NCBI GenBank assembly: GCA_025059545.1
Contig: JANXDJ010000032.1
Span: forward strand, 1-13,675
DNA: 13,675 nucleotides
Direction of reading: 5' to 3'
DNA from: Archaeoglobaceae archaeon
GTDB lineage: Archaea; Halobacteriota; Archaeoglobi; Archaeoglobales; Archaeoglobaceae
In this document: one piece after another, positions 6,769 to 13,675 of the stretch
Position numbering within the stretch: the first letter of the stretch is position 1
Layout of the letters: every line of letters begins with the position of its first letter
Translations under genes and position numbers: made by a program
The notes under the pieces: generated by a model
What the model was told of the DNA's origin: nothing
Seen by the model: only the letters and a program-made list of their open reading frames with translations
The model's database searches: none

Positions 6769-6776
6769 AATATAAA
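6769..6776 (-). promoter_or_regulatory. TATA box of the YiiX-like fragment
   Basis: TTTATATT on the minus strand is centred about 25 bases before the ATG at 6747, with a run of T upstream and no SD motif near the start. This is the arrangement expected of a leaderless archaeal transcript, although read-through from the dehydrogenase/hydratase gene 42 bases upstream is also possible. Confidence 0.4.
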
Positions 6777-6789
6777 AAATTTGTGAGAG

Positions 6790-8715
6790 CTACTTCGCAC
6801 TCCAAGATGGTCTTCTCCTCTGAATAAAAGCTCTCATACCTTCGGAGAAGTCTTCTGTTGGTATTAGCTCGATTATCTCATGCAGACCTTTCTCAACAAC
6901 GAATCTGAAGATATCCCTATAAACCCTTGCAGTCTCCTTTATCGCTTTTGCTGAAAGCGGAGCGAGTCTAAGGATCTTATTAACGAACTCCACGCCAGTG
7001 ATTTCAAGCTGATCCTTTGAAACTACAATATCAACAATTCCCAACTGTTTCGCTTCTTCCGCATCCATCTGATCTCCAGTTAGGCAATATCTCATCATCC
7101 TTCTCCCAACAACCGCTAAACCAAGAGAAGATGCAATAGGCGGAATAGCTCCTATTAAACCTTCTGGAACCGAAAATATGGCATCTTCACTTGCAATCAC
7201 AATGTCAAAAGCCAAGTTAATCTCTAAACCACCGCCAAAAGCGATGCCGTTAACGAGTGATATGATTGGTTTCTTGTAATTTGCAATCGTGTTTAACAAT
7301 GGCATCGCAACGTTCATGAAGAAATCCTTTCCATCCAAGAAGCTTTTCCAAGTTCCCATTACCGCTATGTCATCTCCAGCACAGAAAGCTCTACCTTTTC
7401 CAGTTAAAACAACCGCTCTTATATCTGGATCTTTCTCCGCTTGAATGAACGCCTCATTCAACCCTTTCCACATCTCTTCATTCAACGCATTCAGCTTATC
7501 CGCCCGATTCATTGTTATTAAAGCATAATTATCCCTTTTTTCATAGATCACCGGTCCGAATTCTTTTCGCTCATACTTCCACTTATAAAATCCTTCTCCA
7601 GTCTTCTTGCCAAGTTTTCTCTCTGCAACCATTTCCAAGAGCATTGGCTCTACATTTCTTCCCCTGAGCGCTTCAACAACGTTGTCTATTCCGAAATCGT
7701 CCGCAAGCTCGAGAATACCTTTCGGATAAGCCATTCCAAGAACCATGGCTTTGTCTATGCTCTCTTTGCTTGCAACGCCATTGCGGATTAGCCAACATGC
7801 TTCGTTAACTCCAGATGCTAATAATCTCAACGGATTTAATCTGTAGGCAAATTTTGGTAGTATCTTAGCTCTACTATAAAATCCTTCATATTCGTAGAAT
7901 CCTCTTCCCGTTTTCATTCCAAGTCTATTGTCTTCAATCATTCTTTTTACAGTCTCAGAAACTTCAACGTCCATCCCTCTTTTTCTTAGCTCCACGATCA
8001 CGTTGTAAAGCACATCAACCCCGCTAAAGTCAACAACCTCGAGAAGACCCATGGGCATTCCTATTCTATGCCTAACAACTGCATCAATCTCTTCTGGCCT
8101 ATCTCCCTCCTCTATGAGCTTTACAGCCTCGTTGAAGATCCTCACATTTATTCTATTAACAACAAAACCCGGAACTTCTTTTTCCACTACGATATAATCC
8201 ATTTTTATAGATTTAACAAATTCAATCGTTTTCCTCAAAGTTTCCTCACTCGTTTTCTCCCCTTTAACGATCTCAACGAACTTTATCATAACTGGAGGAT
8301 TGAAGAAATGAAGTCCTATAATCTTCTCCGGTCTTTTCGTAGCTGATGCGATATCTGAAATTGGAATCGTTGAAGTGTTGGTTGCGAGAATCACATTAGG
8401 CTTGCAGTTTTCGTCAAGTATTCTGAAGACTTCCCTTTTAACTTCTGTTTTCTCTATCACCGCTTCAATGACAAAATCAGCATTTTTTGACGCTTCTGCT
8501 AAGTTTGTAGAAGTTCTTATTCGCTGAATCAAGTCTATCGCATTTTTTATTTCCTTTCTTTCCTCAAGCTTCTTCAAACTCCATCCAATTTTCATCTTTG
8601 CAGATTCAAGCACTTCTTCTGATAAATCAACCAAATCTACATCAAAACCAGCAATTGCGCAAACAGTAGCAATTCCATGCCCCATCGTTCCCGCTCCGAC
8701 AACGAGAACTCTCAT
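6790..8715 (-). CDS. 3-hydroxyacyl-CoA dehydrogenase / enoyl-CoA hydratase fusion (first copy)
   Basis: A 641-residue bifunctional beta-oxidation enzyme that would hydrate trans-2-enoyl-CoA and oxidise the 3-hydroxyacyl-CoA with NAD+. The dehydrogenase comes first: Rossmann motif GAGTMGHG at about 7-14, catalytic H136 (LHFFNPP) and E148, N187 in VNRI, then two tandem C-terminal dehydrogenase domains, each ending in a KTGxGFY motif (about 268 and 371). A crotonase domain spans about 385-641, with an oxyanion-hole region FCAGDD, E498 (GGGLE) and E518 (VPEGL), the two hydratase glutamates. This order is the reverse of bacterial FadB, as is usual in archaeal fusions such as the Metallosphaera crotonyl-CoA hydratase/dehydrogenase. 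The ATG at 8715 has GGTG five bases upstream; a GTG lies at 8721. It begins 14 bases after the ligase gene and is co-transcribed with it. Confidence 0.93.
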   Translation of the reverse strand: MRVLVVGAGTMGHGIATVCAIAGFDVDLVDLSEEVLESAKMKIGWSLKKLEERKEIKNAIDLIQRIRTSTNLAEASKNADFVIEAVIEKTEVKREVFRILDENCKPNVILATNTSTIPISDIASATKRPEKIIGLHFFNPPVMIKFVEIVKGEKTSEETLRKTIEFVKSIKMDYIVVEKEVPGFVVNRINVRIFNEAVKLIEEGDRPEEIDAVVRHRIGMPMGLLEVVDFSGVDVLYNVIVELRKRGMDVEVSETVKRMIEDNRLGMKTGRGFYEYEGFYSRAKILPKFAYRLNPLRLLASGVNEACWLIRNGVASKESIDKAMVLGMAYPKGILELADDFGIDNVVEALRGRNVEPMLLEMVAERKLGKKTGEGFYKWKYERKEFGPVIYEKRDNYALITMNRADKLNALNEEMWKGLNEAFIQAEKDPDIRAVVLTGKGRAFCAGDDIAVMGTWKSFLDGKDFFMNVAMPLLNTIANYKKPIISLVNGIAFGGGLEINLAFDIVIASEDAIFSVPEGLIGAIPPIASSLGLAVVGRRMMRYCLTGDQMDAEEAKQLGIVDIVVSKDQLEITGVEFVNKILRLAPLSAKAIKETARVYRDIFRFVVEKGLHEIIELIPTEDFSEGMRAFIQRRRPSWSAK

Positions 8716-8729
8716 ATTCACACCCCTGA

Positions 8730-10370
8730 CTACTTGGAGTAGTAGTCCTTATACCTTTCTCTCAACGTTCTCTTGCTGAATTTTCCAACACTTGTCTTCG
8801 GAATTTCATCCACGAATACTATTTCGTCAGGTATCTGCCATTTTGCAAATTTTCTTGCAAGATGTTCTTTTATCTCCTCCTTTGTTATTTTATCTCTATA
8901 TTCGGGCTTTGGCACCACAATAGCGAGCGGTCTTTCTTGCCACTTCGGATGCGGAACCCCAATTACACAAGCTTCAAAAACCTTCGGATGTGCCATAATG
9001 TAGTTTTCAAGATCAACGCTACTTATCCATTCTCCACCACTCTTTATCAGATCCTTGAATCTATCCACTATTTTTATATATCCATTTGGATCTATAGTTG
9101 CAGCGTCTCCACTTCTCCACCACTTTCCAGTTTCATCCTCTAAGAAGGATTCAAAAGTTCTTGGATCCTTATAATATTCACCAGTTACCCATTTTCCACG
9201 TATACAAAGCTCTCCAATGCTTTTTCCATCCCATGGCAGTTCTCTTCCACTTTCATCTACGAGTTTCACATCTATGCCAAAAACGGGTATTCCTTGACTC
9301 CTTCTAAGCTCCCATTTCTCATCTTCACTCAACCCCTCGAGTTCCGGTTTAATGAAATTGTAGCATACGAGTGGGGTTGTTTCTGTAGCACCGTATGCGT
9401 GAATGATCTCAATACCAAACTCCTTTAAGCCCTTCATCATCGCTAAAGGTGGTTCAGTAGCACCGCTAAAGGCTCTAATGTTGAATTTCGGCTTTGGCTC
9501 AAGTCTCTGGAGATAGTTCAACATCGGTATGAATATCGCAGGTGCTCCAGCGGTGACTGTGACTTTTTCACTGATTAATAAATCCACAACTGGACTTAAA
9601 TCATCGAGCATGAATCTTCCGGGAAATACGAGTTTTCCTCCAGCAATTGTCGCTGAGAAAAATCCTCCCCAGCCAGAAGCATGAAACATGGGAACGATTT
9701 GCATGAAAACATCGCTCTTACTGATATTAAGCGCTGTTAGGATAGCCAAGGAGTGAAGAACGATTGATCTGTGTGAATAATAAACTCCCTTTGGCTTTCC
9801 CGTAGTGCCAGAAGTGTAGCAAGCAGAGCATGCGGATCTCTCGTCAATAACAGGAAAATCGTATTTCTCATCCTGCTCTCTGAGCAAATCTTCATAGCTG
9901 TAAGTTTCAAAAAACGTCTTTGGAGCCTTTCCATCGCTCATAACCACGAATTTTGCCTTAAACGCATCTAAAAGCGGAATAACAAGAGGCAATATGGATT
10001 CGTCTACAAATATTAACTTAGTTCCACTGTGCTTTGCCACATAAGCCATCTCTTCTGGATGGAGCCTTAGATTCATCTGTAAAAGCACCGCCCCAATTCC
10101 AGAAATTCCAAAATATAGTTCGTAGAACCTATGCGTATTCCAGCTAAGAACACCTATCCTATCACCAACCTTCACACTCAAATTTTCAAGAGCATTTGCA
10201 AGTCTTGAAACTCTCTTAAAGGCTTCTAAGTAGTTGTATCTAAACATTGTCCCATCTAAACGCCTCGAAGCAATTTCTCTCTTTGGAAAGAACTTTGAAG
10301 CGTATTTAAGCATGTCTATCACGTTCAACTGCTCATCCATCATTGTCGAATCAAAACTTCTAACCATCAT
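8730..10370 (-). CDS. AMP-forming fatty acyl-CoA ligase
   Basis: A 546-residue adenylate-forming enzyme that activates a carboxylic acid, probably a medium- or long-chain fatty acid, to its CoA thioester at the expense of ATP (giving AMP and PPi), the entry step of the pathway encoded here. The A3 phosphate-binding loop is at 185-195 (YTSGTTGKPKG), A5 is YGATET (326-331), A7 has D422 in RSGDAA, A8 is DRFKDLIKSGGEW (436-448), and the catalytic lysine is K530 in SVGKFSK. Length and motifs fit the long-chain fatty-acid ligase group. The open frame reaches 10403, but the ATG at 10370 has GGTG six bases upstream and a TATA box placed to start transcription near 10380, so the longer form would lie before the transcript start. 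It is the first gene of a two-gene operon and divergent from the acyl-CoA dehydrogenase gene. Confidence 0.92.
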   Translation of the reverse strand: MMVRSFDSTMMDEQLNVIDMLKYASKFFPKREIASRRLDGTMFRYNYLEAFKRVSRLANALENLSVKVGDRIGVLSWNTHRFYELYFGISGIGAVLLQMNLRLHPEEMAYVAKHSGTKLIFVDESILPLVIPLLDAFKAKFVVMSDGKAPKTFFETYSYEDLLREQDEKYDFPVIDERSACSACYTSGTTGKPKGVYYSHRSIVLHSLAILTALNISKSDVFMQIVPMFHASGWGGFFSATIAGGKLVFPGRFMLDDLSPVVDLLISEKVTVTAGAPAIFIPMLNYLQRLEPKPKFNIRAFSGATEPPLAMMKGLKEFGIEIIHAYGATETTPLVCYNFIKPELEGLSEDEKWELRRSQGIPVFGIDVKLVDESGRELPWDGKSIGELCIRGKWVTGEYYKDPRTFESFLEDETGKWWRSGDAATIDPNGYIKIVDRFKDLIKSGGEWISSVDLENYIMAHPKVFEACVIGVPHPKWQERPLAIVVPKPEYRDKITKEEIKEHLARKFAKWQIPDEIVFVDEIPKTSVGKFSKRTLRERYKDYYSK

Positions 10371-10402
10371 ACTACTCACCTTAAAAATTATTGTAATTTT
10401 CA

Positions 10403-10438
10403 TTTATAAATTTTTTGAGAAACAAAAAATTTTTATAA
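10403..10438. promoter_or_regulatory. Back-to-back promoters forming an inverted repeat
   Basis: Two BRE/TATA elements face outward. The minus-strand CAAAAAATTTATAA (10417-10404) serves the acyl-CoA ligase, and the plus-strand CAAAAAATTTTTATAA (10423-10438) serves the acyl-CoA dehydrogenase. They are the same sequence except for two extra T, separated by five bases. The TATA centres are about 29 bases apart and 36 and 25 bases from their respective start codons. Initiation complexes on the two sides would be very close, and a symmetric regulator could bind both. Confidence 0.55.
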
Positions 10439-10459
10439 GTTAAAATAATTATTATATAC

Positions 10460-11602
10460 ATGTTTGAACTCGATGAAGAACTAAAACTATTGAAAAACTC
10501 TGTTAGAGAATTTGCCGAAAAGGAGATAAAACCATATGGAAAGGAATACGATGAAAAAGCTGAATATCCATGGGAGATACTAAGAAAAGCTTCAAAACTT
10601 GGATTTATTGCTCCGGATCTACCTGAAGAATATGGTGGCTCGAATTTATCAGCTTTGGGTTGTGCTATAATAGTGGAAGAGTTTACGAGAGCGGATAGTA
10701 GCATAGGCTCCGCAATTTTCTCATCCGCTCTTGGATGTCCTATGGTGAAATACTTCGGCACAGAAGAGCAAAAAGAGAAATACTTACCAAAGATTCCAAA
10801 AGGTGAGGCGGTTTCTGCCATTGCTATAACTGAACCAGACTGTGGAACAGATGTTTCCGCAATAAAGACAAGAGCGGTGAAAAAAGATGGTGGGTGGATT
10901 TTAAATGGAACGAAGACATTTATAACCAATGGAAGTATCGCGGAATGGGTTGTAGTGCTTGCAAAAACCGCCCCAGAATTGGGCTATAAGGGAATAAGTG
11001 CTTTCATTGTAGATACAGATCGAGAAGGATATGAGGCGAAGAAGATAAAGAAAATGGGATTAAATTGTCATGACACTGCTGAAATCTTTCTGAAAGATGT
11101 TTTTGTTCCGGAAGAGAATCTTGTGGGCAAGGAGAACATGGGTTTTTATCAGCTTATGCGCTTTTTCAATGAAAGCAGAGTAGGAGTTGCAGCTTCACAG
11201 CTCGGCATGGCAATAGGAGCCTATGAAAGAGCCTTGGAGTATGCAAAGCAGAGAAAGGCTTTTGGAAGGCCAATAATAGAGCATCAGGCTATAGCTTTCA
11301 AGCTTGCTGAGATGTTCACAATGATAGAGGCTGCGAGGCTTCTTGTGTATAAAGCTGCTTGGTCAATCGATGATGGAAATCCTAATCCTGCAATAAGCTC
11401 TTCTGCAAAGCTTTTTGCAAGTGAGGTGGCTGTTAAAGTTTGTAGCGAGGCGGTGCAAATCTTTGGTGGTTATGGATACAGCAAGGAATACGATGTCGAG
11501 CGCTACTATAGGGATGCAAGAGTTGGAACGATCTATGAAGGGACGAGTGAGGCACAGAAGATTGTTATTGCGAGAAGTTTGATGGGAAAGCTCATTTTTT
11601 AG
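10460..11602 (+). CDS. Acyl-CoA dehydrogenase
   Basis: A 380-residue FAD-dependent dehydrogenase that would oxidise saturated acyl-CoA to trans-2-enoyl-CoA and pass electrons to an electron-transfer flavoprotein (not encoded here). Family signatures are AITEPDCGTD (122-131), FITNGSIAEW (154-163), QRKAFGRPI (264-272), FGGYGYSKEYDVERYYRD (335-352) and IYEGTSE (358-364), with the catalytic base at E360. The glutamate position fits the short/medium-chain branch rather than the isovaleryl- or long-chain type. Length is normal. The ATG at 10460 has no SD motif, and TATA lies about 25 bases upstream, so the mRNA is probably leaderless. It shares a promoter region with the divergent ligase and converges on the second dehydrogenase/hydratase fusion. 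Confidence 0.94.
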   Translation: MFELDEELKLLKNSVREFAEKEIKPYGKEYDEKAEYPWEILRKASKLGFIAPDLPEEYGGSNLSALGCAIIVEEFTRADSSIGSAIFSSALGCPMVKYFGTEEQKEKYLPKIPKGEAVSAIAITEPDCGTDVSAIKTRAVKKDGGWILNGTKTFITNGSIAEWVVVLAKTAPELGYKGISAFIVDTDREGYEAKKIKKMGLNCHDTAEIFLKDVFVPEENLVGKENMGFYQLMRFFNESRVGVAASQLGMAIGAYERALEYAKQRKAFGRPIIEHQAIAFKLAEMFTMIEAARLLVYKAAWSIDDGNPNPAISSSAKLFASEVAVKVCSEAVQIFGGYGYSKEYDVERYYRDARVGTIYEGTSEAQKIVIARSLMGKLIF

Positions 11603-11626
11603 TCAAAATAATTAAATAAAAATATT
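11603..11626. terminator. AT-only convergent junction, likely terminator on both strands
   Basis: The 24 bases between two convergent stop codons are nearly all A and T. On the minus strand they read as T-rich blocks (ATATTTTTATTTAATTATTTTG), a good oligo-T terminator for the gene at 11627-13531. On the plus strand T runs are shorter, so termination there is less certain. Confidence 0.4.
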
Positions 11627-13531
11627 TTATAATCCTCTGAAATTTGGCTTTCTCTTCTCGAGAAAAGCTGTGATCCCTTCAACTACATCTTGAGTTGAAG
11701 TTGCAACGCCAAATGCAAGCTCTTCGAGGAATTTTCCTATCTCAGTTGGGAGATCAGAACCAAAGTTGATCGCATACTTTACAACTCTCAGGCTTACAGG
11801 TGGCATCTCCGCTAATTGGTTTGCAAGTTCCATGACTTCTTTCTCAAATTTATCCGCATCAACCGCCTTTGCAAGCCCTATTTTATCCGCTTCATCCGCA
11901 TCAATTCTCTTTGCAAGCATTATCATTTCCTTCGCCTTCGCAACACCTACAAGCTTTGGCAATCTCTGAGTTCCTCCCCAGCCCGGAATTAAGCCGAGAG
12001 CGACCTCTGTAAGACCAATTTTTGCTCCCTTCTTCATTATCCTGAAATCACAAGCTAAAGCAAGCTCACAACCCCCACCAAATGCATAGCCATTCACTGC
12101 AGCGATAACAGGCTTCGGGAATTTCTCAATCTGAGAAAAAACCTCATTGCCCTTTGAAGTTATCCAGAGCATTCTTGGTCTCGTGAAATCTGCATTGGAC
12201 TGCAAGTCGAAACCAGCGGAGAAAGCTTTATCACCAGCTCCAGTTATCACGAGAACTCTTACTTCAGGATCGGTCTCAAGCTCTTTAAGGGCGGTAGATA
12301 TTTCCTCAAGGGTTTCCATATCAAGAGTGTTGAGCCTTTGTGGACGATTTATCGTTAGTTTTGCTATTCTGTCCTTTTTCTCAACAATTATATTCTTATA
12401 GGTTTTTCCATAATCATAGAAGCCTTTTCCAACCTTAACTCCTGTTTTCCCTTCAGAAACCATTCTTCTAAGCAATTCTCTTGGCTTTAGTATCTCATAT
12501 CCCCTCTCCTTGTAAAGCTCTTCAAGCTTTGCAATTATCTTTTCAAGCCCTATCTCATCACCAAGTTCGCAAACTCCTTTTGGCATGTTAGTTCCAAGCT
12601 TCATTGCCAAGTCTATTTCCTTTGCATCCGCTACTCCGAGCTCGATGAGCTCAACCGCAATGTTCACCATTGGTGCAATGAGTCTAAGTTCATCATATCC
12701 CTCAACCTTTGGAATTTTTGGTCTTCCAGCGCTCCAATCGTAGAAACCTTTGCCAGTTTTAGCTCCAAGTTCCTTTTTCTCAAATTTCTGCTTTAGTGTC
12801 TTGGGAGTTGGAACGAGACCCCATTGAGAGCCTATGAAGTGTAAAACATCGAGTCCAACAAAATCCGAGAGCTCTATAGGACCCATGGGAAATGAATACT
12901 TGTAAAGAAAGACCGCATCTATCTCTTCTTGCTTTGCAATACCTTTTTCAACATCTTCTATTGCTAAAGTAAGGTAAGGCACAAGAATTCTGTTCACGAT
13001 AAAGCCAGCTACATCTTTTTTAACCACTACAGGTGTCTTGCCAATGCTTTTAACAAATTCGACACATATTTTCACAGTTTCGTCACTCGTCCTCTGCCCT
13101 TTCACAACTTCGACAAGTTGCATCACTACTGGGGGATTGAAAAAGTGCAGTCCAACAAATTTATCTGGGCGATCAGTCGAGTTTCCAAGCTCTGTTATGC
13201 TCAAGCCAGACGTATTGGTTGCAAAAATGCAGTCTTTTTTTGCATACTTCTGCACTTCTGCAAACAAGCTCTTTTTTAAATCCATTACCTCTGGAATTGC
13301 TTCAATCACCAAATCCGCATTTTTTACGGCTTCTTCTATCGAAAGAGTAAATTTTAGCCTTCCAAGAATTTCCTTAGCCTTTTCTTCGGTTATTTTACCT
13401 TTTGAAACCATTCTTGCTATTCCCTTTTCTATCGAGTCCTTAGCCTTATCGATGAATTCCTGAGCTATGTCTCTAACATAAACCTCATAACCACTAGTTG
13501 CACAAACCTGTGCAATGCCACTTCCCATCAC
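11627..13531 (-). CDS. 3-hydroxyacyl-CoA dehydrogenase / enoyl-CoA hydratase fusion (second copy, irregular N terminus)
   Basis: A 634-residue paralogue of the protein at 6790-8715 with the same order. Dehydrogenase: H129 in LHFFNPP, E141, N180 in VNRI, and two tandem C-terminal domains ending KTGKGFYDW (about 258-266) and KVGKGFYDY (366-374). Crotonase domain about 380-634: FSAGFD, E489 (GGGCE), E509 (LTEVALG), and a canonical IPGWGGTQRL, which the other copy lacks. The first ATG/GTG (13528/13531) falls inside the Rossmann motif (MGSGIAQ), so the first beta strand and the leading GxG would be missing. The frame stays open upstream to 13591 and reads LQRAALSGGVMGSG, a plausible but altered strand and loop without ATG, GTG or TTG. 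GGAGG at 13537-13533 could serve the internal start. A non-standard CTG at 13567 would give a normal N-terminal length. Functional status is therefore uncertain. Confidence 0.85.
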   Translation of the reverse strand: MMGSGIAQVCATSGYEVYVRDIAQEFIDKAKDSIEKGIARMVSKGKITEEKAKEILGRLKFTLSIEEAVKNADLVIEAIPEVMDLKKSLFAEVQKYAKKDCIFATNTSGLSITELGNSTDRPDKFVGLHFFNPPVVMQLVEVVKGQRTSDETVKICVEFVKSIGKTPVVVKKDVAGFIVNRILVPYLTLAIEDVEKGIAKQEEIDAVFLYKYSFPMGPIELSDFVGLDVLHFIGSQWGLVPTPKTLKQKFEKKELGAKTGKGFYDWSAGRPKIPKVEGYDELRLIAPMVNIAVELIELGVADAKEIDLAMKLGTNMPKGVCELGDEIGLEKIIAKLEELYKERGYEILKPRELLRRMVSEGKTGVKVGKGFYDYGKTYKNIIVEKKDRIAKLTINRPQRLNTLDMETLEEISTALKELETDPEVRVLVITGAGDKAFSAGFDLQSNADFTRPRMLWITSKGNEVFSQIEKFPKPVIAAVNGYAFGGGCELALACDFRIMKKGAKIGLTEVALGLIPGWGGTQRLPKLVGVAKAKEMIMLAKRIDADEADKIGLAKAVDADKFEKEVMELANQLAEMPPVSLRVVKYAINFGSDLPTEIGKFLEELAFGVATSTQDVVEGITAFLEKRKPNFRGL

Positions 13532-13675
13532 TCCTCCACTAAGAGCTGCTCTTTGAAGTAGATTCAGAGCCGAGAATAGTATGGATAAAACTCAATGACC
13601 GAAAATGAATGTTTTAAGCATGAAAATGCTTGAAAAACTCTATGAGACGTTTTTAAATGCAGAAAAATAAAATCT
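13532..13675. other. Upstream region of the second fusion gene; no gene seen
   Basis: 144 bases to the window edge. The part next to the gene (13532-13591) continues its reading frame without a standard start. Beyond that lie a possible minus-strand TATA (GTTTTATC, 13590-13583), a perfect inverted repeat AAGCAT-gaaa-ATGCTT (13616-13631), and a plus-strand TTTTTAAAT (13651-13659) that might be a TATA box for a gene past the edge. A 20-codon plus-strand frame here has no support. Confidence 0.35.

Noticed and set aside
10371..10403. Longer N terminus for the acyl-CoA ligase (start at 10403)
   Set aside because: The extra codons cover the SD motif and the predicted transcript start, and encode a sequence not typical of the family.
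10381..10929. 182-codon antisense open frame across the start of the acyl-CoA dehydrogenase
   Set aside because: Serine/phenylalanine-rich shadow composition, and it ends in the divergent promoter region; the sense frame has all the dehydrogenase motifs.
13605..13667. Plus-strand frame of about 20 codons at the window edge
   Set aside because: No SD motif, no homology, and it overlaps an inverted repeat upstream of the fusion gene; it looks like chance.

Overview
The window looks like a piece of a (hyper)thermophilic euryarchaeal chromosome, most likely from the Archaeoglobales (Archaeoglobus/Ferroglobus/Geoglobus type). Signs of this are an archaeal YchF GTPase, genes preceded by GGTG Shine-Dalgarno (SD) motifs beside apparently leaderless genes with a TATA box about 25 bases before the start, AT-rich spacers, heavy use of AGA/AGG/ATA codons, and a dense set of fatty-acid degradation genes like those known in that group. 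The assignment to order is inference; no rRNA or other marker lies in the window. No tRNA, CRISPR array or insertion sequence was seen.

Layout. (1) 51-1250 (+): a classical CxG-type thiolase. (2) 1280-3757 (-): a housekeeping-type block. It reads, in transcription order, a bactofilin-like beta-helix protein with an internal membrane helix, a small DUF2095-like protein whose start lies inside the previous gene, the YchF GTPase (ATGA overlap), and a previously unlisted 55-residue four-cysteine protein. (3) 3931-6443 (+): a two-gene operon of an HMG-CoA-synthase-like domain fused to a DUF35 zinc-ribbon/OB domain, followed by an SCP2-type thiolase. (4) 6478-6747 (-): an N-terminal piece of a YiiX-like permuted NlpC/P60 hydrolase. 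(5) 6790-10370 (-): an AMP-forming fatty acyl-CoA ligase followed by a 3-hydroxyacyl-CoA dehydrogenase/enoyl-CoA hydratase fusion. (6) 10460-11602 (+): an acyl-CoA dehydrogenase transcribed divergently from the ligase. (7) 11627-13531 (-): a second dehydrogenase/hydratase fusion with an irregular N terminus.

Together the metabolic genes cover a full beta-oxidation turn: activation (ligase), first oxidation (acyl-CoA dehydrogenase), hydration plus second oxidation (two bifunctional fusions) and thiolysis (one classical and one SCP2-type thiolase). Electron-transfer flavoprotein genes are not in the window.

The most unusual item is the HMG-CoA-synthase-like/DUF35 fusion. By anchored alignment the positions of the catalytic Glu, Cys, His and Asn are all occupied by other residues, so it is probably a non-catalytic, CoA-handling scaffold for the thiolase encoded just downstream. 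This would be a derived form of the archaeal thiolase-HMGS-DUF35 complex, with an unassigned role.
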